Assembly: GCA_021495925.1 (NCBI GenBank)
Contig: JAKEKT010000001.1
Span: 1,426,001 to 1,490,000 of the forward strand
Reading direction: 5' to 3'
Source of the DNA: Diplodia intermedia
Lineage: Eukaryota; Ascomycota; Dothideomycetes; Botryosphaeriales; Botryosphaeriaceae
Length of the DNA stretch: 64,000 nucleotides
Every line of letters starts with the position of its first letter. Within the stretch, counting starts at the first letter, position 1. The notes beneath the pieces were generated by a model. It was not told where the DNA came from and made no database searches. It saw only the letters and a program-made list of their open reading frames with translations. Below are positions 10,760-20,537 of the stretch, in pieces. A program made the translations under genes and the position numbers.

Positions 10760-11490
10760 GGCGCTCGCAGTTGCACGCGCATCAAGAGGGTCGCGAGAGG
10801 CTGAGGGAGGATCCGGGGTGGCGCAGAGAACGCAGAGGTCGGCGGACTGGAGGCGGCCTGGTCTTCAGTGTGCGCGCCCAGCGCCGAGGGGGTGGTCCAG
10901 GGCATTGGGCCGTTGCTAGTAGTGGGCCGGCGAGCGCCCCCAGCCGGCGACGACGCAGCCCCAAAGCGGCCTTCCGATCGAGGCTCCGCGCAGCAGATTT
11001 CTCGCATCGGTGGCCACCGTGCTTGCGGGTCGAATTGCCGAGCCCGGGCGATGTCGTAGCGGCCAGCCCGGGCGGGCCGCCGCCGAAAAGTGCTAACAAG
11101 CGTTAAACCGAATCACTAGCAAGGTCTCGACGCGACCACAGCGACCCCGGACGAGCGCCGCCCACGCCGCAGCCTGCGCCTGCGGTCAGGTGCCAGCTGC
11201 CAGCGGCCGTGGGTGCTCACGTCCACTCGCTGCACCGCTGCACTGCGCGGGCCGACTGCTGCGCGCGCGGTGCGACTCAGCAGCGGCAAGCACGCCGGAG
11301 CGCGTACGGGAGCATCCTTGTGTTCGGCGTCGGATGCTCCCCACGTTCGGTGCCACCAGCTGGCGGTGCAACGCCTGCGAGTCATGGCCGCCGTCTGGGG
11401 TCCGTTCGCCCTTATCACCGGCCGTGACATGGCCAACTTGCACGACCGACCACCACCACGCCCGCCCACCTCGCACCATGCTGCCTCTCC
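10760..11490. other. Divergent promoter region of histidine kinase and Zn2Cys6 regulator
   Basis: This 731-bp GC-rich spacer lies between two divergent genes. Reading frames here lack any family signature. A hand scan found one HGATAR site (11412-11417), against six in each of two other spacers of the cluster. Confidence 0.4.
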
Positions 11491-13521
11491 ATGTCCATGG
11501 CCGACCAGCAGTCCGACGACCGCACTCGCCCGTACAAGAGCCGGAGCAGGCGCCCCTGTGACTTCTGCCGCTACAAGCGCGCCGCCTGCCTGCTCCAAGC
11601 CGCCCCGCCCTGCGAGCTTTGCGCCCGCCACGGCAAGCCATGCACTTTCGTTGAGAACCCCGCCAAGCGCAGGAGGTGCAGCTCTGACCACGACGCCTAC
11701 ACCGACTTGCCGACTTCGCCTGCTGCCGCCTCGCCCGCTCCCTCGCGACTGCTGCCTGCCACCACGCCCCCAGACCCAGCCCCTCCCCTCGCCTCTGACC
11801 CCGCGCCTGATCCTCCCCGTGAGCCCTCATCGTTGGATGCCGACACGAGCCACAATGCGCAGATCGTCGGTCTGAGCGGCGAGTCGGACCCTTATCTCTT
11901 GCGCCTCTACCGCTTCGACAACAGCGACCAATGCCCCTTCCAGCAGCTGAGCATCAGGAATGTCGGCCGCAGCGGCGGCGTGCCCGTCCAGTTCATGGTG
12001 CAAGACAATCACCTGGCCAGCAAAGCACAGCCAGGCGATTTTGGCAAGAGCGTGGCCGCCATCCGGGATGAGGTCACAGCAATGGTCGGGAACGACGTGG
12101 GAAAGAGGCTTGTTAGACTGTGGGTACTTTCCCTGCCTTTCCTTCTCCCGGCTGTCAGTGATTTGGAATCTTCAGGACACCACAGCTCATTCCGCAGGTT
12201 CTTCCGCTATGTCCAGCCGTACTTTCCCGTCCTATCCCACGAGCGCGTCGTTCAGACGATGGATTGCGATCCCGACGCTATCCCCACATGTTTATTGGCT
12301 GCAATATACGGCCACGCACTGCCCTTTTGTGTCTTTGAGGACAGACTCTGCGTCGAGGTTTACCAGCCTCCTTCGCCCGACGACCTCTTCCAGCTGTCCT
12401 GGCAATCTGCACTTCCCCAGTACCATACCCCGTCCCTGTCCATAGTCCAGACCCTCTTGCTCCTCGTGCAGCGTCGACCTACAAACCGACACGTGGCCGA
12501 CACCCCTTTTAAGTGGACCATGATGGCCGAGCTATTCGCTCTCGCCCAAACGCTGGGGCTCAACATTGATCCTTCAAGCTGGTCTATTCCTCCCTGGGAG
12601 AAACGGCTCAGACGACGTCTTGCATGGGCCGTATACGTCCAGGACAAGTGGCTCAGCCTGAACTTTGGACGGAGCTCGCACATCCAGATGGATGACTGGG
12701 ATGTTGCGCCCCTGAGTCAGGACGACTTTGGCGATGCAGGCTCAACCCAATCCGTTCTCTGTGACCACTTTCTGCATTTGGTATCTCTGACGCAGATCGT
12801 TGCCCAAATACAGTCGAATCTGTTGTAAGACTACTCCCTGAGCATGGGTTTGCACATGGGATCCTGACGCTTGAGTAGTTCCCTTAAAGCCACGCGCCAT
12901 CTTTCCGGGTCGTTGGAGGCAACTTTCGACGCAGCGAAGCCGCTCAGGATAGCTCTTGCGGAATGGTCCCAAGCGCATCCACTCGTCGCTGCTCAGCCTT
13001 GGCGAGGATTTGCATCGCAAGACCTAGACGGCAATGGGAGCCTCCGGCTCGCGTACATCACGGCCAAGGTCAGCATCTTCCGTGCCCTTCTAAGACCCCA
13101 GATCTCGGAGGCATCTCACGGAGCAAGAGCGGCATTGCGGACAGGCGCCATCAGCGTGGCGCGTGAGATGTACGACTTCGTCTCGGGGCTTGAAACGCAC
13201 CATCTCGAGGCATTTTGGCATTCCTGTATGTCCTTTGCTTGCTCCTCGCCAATTACAACTGACTCAGGAACAGACTCACGAGTGAACTTTGCAATTGCCA
13301 GCAATTTCATGGTGTTGCTCTTTGCCTCGTCCGTGACAGAAGCTGACGCGCAGGAATCGCTTACGTTGCTGGACAGATGGCGCAGCCTCCTCAAGATCAA
13401 GTCGAGAAGCTGCAATCTGCTGAACCTCAGCCTGCTGCGCCTAGACGCCATGTACGTCGCTGGACTGGATCGGCTTGTGGAGTTGTCTCCAGCCGCATCG
13501 GCAGCTTTCACCAAGCAATGA
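11491..13521 (+). CDS. Zn2Cys6 transcription factor with fungal-specific regulatory domain
   Basis: Three exons (11491-12824, 12879-13225, 13274-13521) encode 642 residues. The N-terminus carries a binuclear zinc cluster with cysteines 23, 26, 33, 41, 44 and 51 (CDFCRYKRAAC..CELCARHGKPC) preceded by the basic RSRSRRP. A Pro/Ser-rich linker is followed by a fungal-specific transcription factor domain at about 190-480 (PYFPVLSHERV, LARAL-type helices, RRLAWAVYVQDKW). The second intron (48 bp) is a multiple of three and would read through. I placed it because its removal gives FWHSYSRVNFAIA, which fits the family better than the intervening residues. Proteins of this class often control adjacent catabolic genes. 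Its position between the hydantoinase and the permease makes it the best candidate for a pathway-specific activator, which is inference. Confidence 0.88.
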
Positions 13522-14019
13522 CACTGCCAGATTGTGCAACATCGTTGCTGTGCCTCATGTGGTCAGTGCTCGGGCAACTCGCGCCTGTGCGTCTTATGGC
13601 TTGTCGATCGCACCCCGTATCCAGCACACGGTCAATGCCATCACTTTCCCCTCCTGTGGGCCGAAGCAACGGTGCCTGACGCACTCGGACCATGCCGAAT
13701 TTGACACTCATCCGCTTTGTTTCAAAGTGATGGAGAAACACGTCTCAGCCTTCGGATGAGCTTCGGCCTTTCTTCGTCGCCATCACCCGTGCGTGCCCAC
13801 GTGTAGCTCGGATCTCCTCCGTAGAACGAACAGGCTGGTCAGCTAGCTCCACGGACTAAGCTCCGTTGGCGTGCTCAAGAAGCGAGATTGATGGTGGAGT
13901 TTGCCGACAATCTTGGGCTGTAACGCAGCTGCAACTGAGTAGGTATTTCACCATCTTCAGGCAAATCTTGGATCTGGTCTAGCAATTTCATTACATTACA
14001 CTTGCTTGCCCGGGACCAG
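13522..14019. other. Convergent intergenic spacer
   Basis: This 498-bp stretch lies between the convergent regulator and permease genes. I see no supported gene, RNA or repeat. It is probably 3' UTRs. Confidence 0.45.
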
Positions 14020-15790
14020 CTAAACTCCAGGGTCCGTGGTCACCTTCGCATCCTGTGCCTTTCCAATCACCGAGTTCGTCTCCGGCGTGTGTGTTCCCGC
14101 CTCGCTGCCCTCGATGTATAGCTCCCTTGTTTCATCAACCGGGAATGGCTTGACTTTCCAGCCCAGCCAGTAGACGAATCCAGCAATGAGGGTGCTCACC
14201 AGCCAGCTCAAACTGTAGAGGTACGTTGCGCCTTTCGGAACTCCGCTCTGACCGCAAGCAGCTGCCAGCCCCGGCATATTCGGTGCAATCCCGCAGATGA
14301 ATGCAACCACTGCGCGAACGTTTACCCCGCCGGTATACCAATGGGTGCCCCGGGTGCTGTAGAGCGACGATATTGAGAGGCGACGCGAACGGCAAATCCA
14401 GAAATCCACGCAAATGATGCCGGCGATGGCGCCAAGAAACAGCGCGTAGCCACCGAGGAATGAAGAGAAAGACTTTGCACTACGCACGATGCTGTTAGTA
14501 AAGACGACTCGAAGCCTCTCCTCCGGGGCATGTGTGCACATACTTGTACTGAATGTTCCACGGGACGGCGCATATGCCAAGCATGGCGCAGATGTACGCG
14601 CCGCGGCGGTTGTTTATATATTTAGGGAACCACAACGCCAGGTCGTTCGAGAAGGAGACACTGTTCGCCGAAATGTTCGTGCCGATGACGGCGAAGGCCC
14701 AGCATAGACCGGCGAAGAACTGAGCCGCGCGATTGTTCCACAGCACGGCCACTTCGAGCGGATTCCACGTCACCTCGCCGTAAATCACCTCGGCCGCCGA
14801 CGAGACGGTGGCGCCGAGGACACCGCACATGGTGACGAGCACGATCAGGCCGACGGCCTGCGTCCAGAAGACTTGGCGCGGGTACTTGGCGTAGCGGGTG
14901 AAGTCGGGCATGTTGAGCGCCAGCGTCGCCTTGGGGCCGATGGCGGTTGTTACGCATTGGAAGAAAACAACGGCGGCCGGCGTGCCGTCCTTGATCTGTG
15001 TAGGCTTCGAAAAGGTGGGACCGAAGCCGTGAGCTTTGAGTCGAGTCAGCATCAGCAGGAGCACTTGGAAATGCGGATGGCACTCACCGGCCACGAGAGC
15101 CCAGATGAACAGAGTCAAGCCAAACACGGGCATCACAATCGTCTTCGCCATGAACATGTACCGGAGGCTGGACACGTGCAGCCACAGCAGCGGCAGCTGG
15201 ACGATGATGAAGAGAAAAAAGCACAGCAGCTCGGCGCTGGTAACGTGGGCGCTCTCGGGCAAGCGGTTGGGGAAGTTGTTGAAGCTCGGCCAGATTGCTG
15301 AGATCATGATCTGAAGACACTGACCGCCCTGGAAGGACTGGGTGCCGAACCAAATGCAGGCGACGACGCCGCGCACGAAGACGGCGAAGTACGAGCCTCG
15401 CATGCCCCAGCTGGCGCGTGTGAAGACGGGAAAGTTGATGCCGAAGACGCAGCCCACGTAGCCGTCCAGCATGGCGGGAATGCATACTATGAGGTGGCCG
15501 ATGAGGACGGCGAGGATGGCGAGGCCTGGGTTCAGCCCTTTCGAAACCGACGTCGACGAGACTGGCTTGTTAGTCGTCGTTCGTCCTGAGAAGCTGCTCT
15601 GCTCACCTTGGTACATGGAAATGGAAAAGGCCTCGGCGACCCAGAATCCCAGCAGACTGGGCCATGTCCATGTCCGCTGCGGCGAACCCAGGGGGACGGG
15701 GTCGAGGTCCTTGTTCGACACGGGGCCTTCTCCCGCCGTCCCCAGCTCGGGGTTGTCCGAGTGCAGTTCGAGGCGCTTGCGAAGACCCAT
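14020..15790 (-). CDS. NCS1-family nucleobase / hydantoin / allantoin-type permease
   Basis: Four exons (15790-15607, 15561-15088, 15033-14544, 14479-14020) encode 535 residues; introns are 45, 54 and 64 bp. The protein is mostly hydrophobic, with about twelve predicted membrane segments and hydrophilic ends. Family hallmarks are the N-terminal SPQRTWTWPSLLGFWVAEAF, the segment AMLDGYVGCVFGINFPVFTR with ASWGMRGSYF, NMPDFTRYAK, and IGTNISANSVSFSNDLA followed by IQYNAKSFSSFLGGYALFLG. NCS1 carriers import uracil, allantoin, purines, thiamine or hydantoins (bacterial Mhp1) by cation symport at the plasma membrane. Substrate cannot be read safely from sequence. The hydantoinase and carbamoylase genes nearby favour a 5-substituted hydantoin or related ureide. 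Confidence 0.9.
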
Positions 15791-16254
15791 TGCCTCTGCT
15801 CGGATGGAGAATTGAAGGGGTCCCGGATCAACAGGGCAACTGGCGACTTTTTGAGCACTGATTGTAGGTTACAAACCTTATCGACACTATCGCAGGGCCT
15901 TGATGAGCCCTCGGCTGCTGCAAGGACAGTGTCGGGCCGTCACTTGGTGCCGGGGTGTCGACGAGGGGGCAGGGTTGCCCTATCGCCCGGGTAGCTGGGC
16001 GATAAGCCGAGGGCTACTTATCAACTGCGTATCGGCCCCCAAGAGGAGGTTGTACACGCTGCGGGGACCTTCACTAGTCTTTCGATCGGCCGAACTCCAT
16101 TCTGGCCAGTAGCGTGCTCACAAAAAAGCGGGTGTTACACTCTGCTGCGAGCTGTGTTGAGCAATCGGAGCGCAGCCCGACGCAATTCTGACTTTGTAAA
16201 TAGAGACGTACTTGCCTCCTTCAACTTGTTTCCATCTGTTATCTTTCGATCGAG
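15791..16254. promoter_or_regulatory. Bidirectional promoter of permease and A-T-R enzyme with six GATA-factor sites
   Basis: This 464-bp spacer lies between divergent genes. HGATAR matches on either strand occur at 15878-15883, 15887-15892, 15980-15985, 16000-16005, 16018-16023 and 16239-16244. This is similar in density to the hydantoinase promoter. Shared nitrogen control is inferred. Confidence 0.5.
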
Positions 16255-19200
16255 ATGGCGCCCGTTGCATTGGCAGACCTTGCGGCAGATCCCGTGCCTC
16301 CCATCACGGACCCCAGCGTTCTTCCTCCAGAGGATGCTGATGAAAGTCTGAAGAAATTGTGGAACTTGCACGGCCATCCGCACAGCAAGAGGTACACTGC
16401 TAAAGTCCCTATACCCTTGGACGCCTGTCCTGCTGACACGGTAAATAAGGTTCGCCAATCCAGAGCTCACGAGCTTGGCCGCATTGGTCAAACACAATGC
16501 AACCACACAGCCTTCGCAGGCGGCATTTTTGCATCCCCAGGGAGAATCATTTGCCATCACCAGTTGGGAGACGTTCGACAGGCTGGTCACCGCCGCAGCC
16601 ACGTACTATTCGGTCAAGTTTCGGTCGGAGATCAGTGCCGCGAATGAGCAGTCACGGCAGCCCACTATAGCTCTGTTGGGCACGGGCAACACCATCGCCT
16701 ACCTGGTGACCCAGATAGCACTCGTCAAACTACACATTCGAGTGCTGCTACTGAGCAATAAGAATGCTTCGGCGGCGCGAGACCACCTGCTCCAAGTATG
16801 CGACGCCGTTGGCACCATCGCCGACCAAACCAACGCAGCCATTCTCACGGCTGAGGCTTGCCATTGCCCACACATTCCTCTGCTCACTTTGCAAGAGTTG
16901 GAGGCCCTTGAAAGTCCTATTCGGGAAGATCTCAAGGGCTTCTCCACAGACGATGAATGGAACCTTCAGGCTATGATCATCCACTCGTCTGGATCAACGG
17001 GGCTGCCCAAGCCCATCATACACACCAACAGGAGCCTGTGCCTTATTGCGAGGATGTACCGGCTCTTTCCCGACTTTGTCGTGGAGAACTGGTACCTTTG
17101 CTTCCCACTGTAAGCCTGCCTCAGCAATCCCACAAGCCACAACTCACACCCCTCGCAGCTTCCACATCGCCGGCATCTCCATCGCCCTCAGCGGCCTCCC
17201 CAACGGCCTCCCCACGACCCTGCCGCCAGCCAACTGGCCCCCCGCCCCCGGCGCCATCCTGGCCGCCTTCCGCGCGCTCTCCGCCCTCGGCCGGCCGGCC
17301 GACTGCCTGCACTGCGCGCCCAGCGTCATCGCCGACCTGCACGCCTACATCGCGGCCACCACCAACGACTTCACGCCGCTGACGGCGCTCAAGGTCCTCC
17401 AGCCGGGCGGCGCGCCGCTGCCGCCGTCGCTGCTGGCGACGCTGACGGCGCTGGGCGCGAACGTCAAGACGACGTACGGCTCGACCGAGATCGGGCCCCC
17501 GTTCCGCACCATCCCGCACACGCGCGACAACCCGCACTGCTACCGCGTGCGGAACCTGTACCCGGAGTCGCCGTTTGTGCGGATGGAGCCGCTGGACGAC
17601 GGCGACCCCGATCGTCGTCTGTTCGAGTGCGTCGTGTACAGGGGCTTCGAGCTGGCGGCCGAGCTGTGGCTGGCGCCCGGCGCGCCCGACGCCTACCGCA
17701 CCGGCGACCTGTTCGTCGAGGTCGGCACCGGCTCCTTCGAGCTGCTCGGCCGCGCCGACGACGTGCTCGTGCTCGACAACGGCGAGAAGACGCACGCGGC
17801 GGCGCTGCAGACGGCGCTCGAGGAGAGCGGCGGCGGCACCGTCGTCGCGAAGGCCGCCGTCTTCGGCACCGGCAAGCCGTGCGTCGCGGCCGTCGTCGAG
17901 GTCGCGCCTCAAGCGAGGGGCGCTGCCGTCGATGGTGGAGACGCGGCCGCCGTCGAGGAGAAGGTGTGGGAGGCGGTGCGCGCGTGCAACGAGTCCGCCG
18001 CCCGCCACGCGCGCATCGACCGCGCCTTGCTGCTGGTGCTGGGCCCCGGCGAGAGCTTGCCCGTTACGCCCAAGGGGAACGTGCGGCGGAAGGAGGCGTG
18101 GAGGCTCTTTGGCGAGCGTGTGGAGGACATGTATGAGAGGCATCTACAGGGGTCCGTCGGTGGCGATGATGATGGCGGTGCTGTCAACGGCGCGGACGGC
18201 GCCCTGTCCGATGTCGACTTCATCAGGGCTTGCGTGGCGGATGTTTGTCAGAGGGAGGTGCAAGACATCGAGCCAGACACGAGCTTCTACGATTTGGGTC
18301 TCGATTCCCAGGGGGCCGTCAAGCTCCGGTCCAGGCTCGTGAGGCGCTTTGGCGCATTCCCGCTCATGTTCATCTTTGAGCATCCGTCGTTGACGAAACT
18401 TCATGGCTATTTGACGGGAACGTCGAATGCGGATGCGGTTGATGCAGAGAAGGAGAGGCTGTTGTGGATCACAAAGAAGACCGAGGAGTACAAGGGCGTC
18501 GTCGACGGGTGGGTAGCTTCTCGACCTCGACCCTCGGCCCCACAAAGCACAGGGGGCGAAGTCATTTACTTGACCGGGGCAAGCGGAGCTCTGGGGAACG
18601 CTTTGCTGGAAGCGTTCGCTCAGATGCCGGGCGTCCGGAAGGTGTACTGTGCCATTCGCGGGCAGGACCCTCTGGCAAAACTCCAAGAAGCTCTGCGAAA
18701 GAGAGGCTACGCGAAAGAGACCTACGCCAGCAGCAAGATCTGCGCAGTGCCGTATGACATGAAGGACGAGAAGCTCGGCTTAGAACCCGAGGAATACGGC
18801 CGGCTTCTCGGCGAGGTCACGGTCGTCATCCACAATGCCTGGAAGATGGACTTCAACCAGCGCGTCGAGATGTTCGAAGCAGACTGCTTGCAGGGTATGT
18901 TTTGAGCCAGCACAACCTCCACTCCACCTTTGAACTGACGTTGACCCCAGGCACCATGAATCTGCTTTCTTTCTGCTACACTGGCACACAGAAGCTATTC
19001 TCTTTCATGAGCAGCGTCGCCGCGTGCATGGGACAGGCGGCAAACGGGCAGACGATACCAGAGGCCCCGGTTCCGGATGACCCGCTGATGGCGCTCAACA
19101 CGGGCTACGCACAGAGTAAATTCATAGGTCAGTCTCACGCTTGTGATGCTCCGAACCAGAACTGAACTCATCCGACCACAGTGGAGAAGATAACCCACCA

Positions 19201-20001
19201 CTACGCGGCCGCCCTCTCCGCGCCCGTGAAACTCTTCCGCGTCGGCCAGCTCTGCGGCCACTCCTCTCTCGGCGTCTGGAACAGCACCGAAATGTAAGCT
19301 CCATTGCTTGACCCTCTCTCGTTGCTCCCCTTTTCACTTCTTCAAAAAAAAAAAAGTCATGGTCGCGACTAACCTCACAAAACAGGTGGCCCATCATGCT
19401 CTCCACCGGTCTCAAACACCTGCACGCCCTGCCCTCGCTGCCCGCCACAACCGTCAACTGGCTCCCCGTCGACGTCTGCGCGTCCAGCGTCGCCTCCGCC
19501 CTCTTCGCCGCCACCACCACCACCACCACCACCATCGAGCCCTCCTCCTCCTCCTCCTCCACCTACGCCGTCCACAACCTCGTCAACCCATCCACCATCT
19601 CGTGGTCGGACTTCCTGTCCGTCCTCGCCGCGATAATTCCCTCATCCTCGTCGTCGTCGTCCTCCTCCCCCCTCGCTTTCGAAACCGTCAGCATGCGGGA
19701 CTGGGTGGCGATGCTCGAAAGGGCAGCCGAGGGAGACGGGGAGGAGAGGCGGCGACGGGACGGGGGGGAGGAAACGACGGTCCCGGGCCTGAAGCTCCTC
19801 GGCTTCTTCCAGGACATGGCGGGAGCGGCGGATGCGGCAGATCCGGCGGATGGGAACGGCGAGGGCGAAGGAGGAGGAGGAGGAGGCAAGAATGGCGAGG
19901 GCGTCGAGTTCGCGACGGCGAGCGTGCGCGGCGCGAGGGCCGTGGACGAGGGGATGGTGAGGTTGTGGTTGGAGAGGTGGAGGGAGGAACGGTTCGTGTA
20001 G
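16255..20001 (+). CDS. NRPS-like adenylation-thiolation-reductase (A-T-R) enzyme
   Basis: Six exons (16255-16391, 16450-17109, 17159-18894, 18951-19127, 19182-19293, 19386-20001) encode 1145 residues. Residues about 40-560 are an ANL adenylation domain: SSGSTGLPK (about 225), TTYGSTEIG, YRTGDLF, GRADDVLVL and PVTPKGNVRR. A carrier domain has its phosphopantetheine serine at S649 (DLGLDSQGAV). A short-chain-dehydrogenase-type thioester reductase starts with TGASGALG (about 738) and has Y897 and K901 (GYAQSKF). There is no condensation domain. Such enzymes activate a carboxylic acid, load it on the carrier and release it as aldehyde or alcohol with NADPH. The A4 region reads PLFHIAG, unlike the Asp-containing motif of amino-acid-selecting NRPSs, so an aryl or other non-amino acid is more likely. 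Thr and Ser runs from trinucleotide repeats interrupt the reductase. The first intron uses an AAG acceptor. Confidence 0.87.
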
Positions 20002-20537
20002 AAGAAAGACTCTCGACAGAAGTCATCATCATCATCACCACACCGGAAGCAACGAGCGCGAGCTTGATCGAGAGAAGCATGGTTGTGTGATTTTTGCGGA
20101 CTCCAGAAAGCTTTTTGATGAATTTTGATCGTGGGTATTTATATAGTCCATCTTCCCAGCTACATTGCGTAGCGAACGGATTGGAAATGGAAACTGAAAA
20201 GCCTGTCCTCCTATCTACTCCGGATGCCGACAAATAAAATAACAAAGGTGTAGAAAAACGGCGACGCGCAACAAAACATGCATCTCAGCGTAGTCGTAAA
20301 GAAAGAAACAGAAAAAAAAAAACAGAACTTCGAGTACCACCGACTTCGACACCAACTGTTGGACAACCAAACCCTACGCAGGCGTCCACAAGATAAGTGG
20401 CTGTGACGACCTATAGGTCGCGTGAAAGTCATAACCATGTATTGGGTATAAAGTTGAAGTAAAAGAAACAAGACTGGGTAATTTATGCTGTCGAATGGAA
20501 GGTTTTCCGGAAGTGTGAAGAGAAAGAGACTAAGTGA
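20002..20537. other. Convergent 3' spacer
   Basis: This 536-bp stretch lies between the convergent A-T-R and Cdc4-like genes. It is AT-rich, contains short A-runs and shows no supported gene. Confidence 0.45.

Noticed and set aside
12871..13521. Reading the regulator's second intron (13226-13273) as coding
   Set aside because: It is open in frame, but removal gives the expected FWHSYSRVNFAIA, and the donor GTATGT and acceptor CAG are good.
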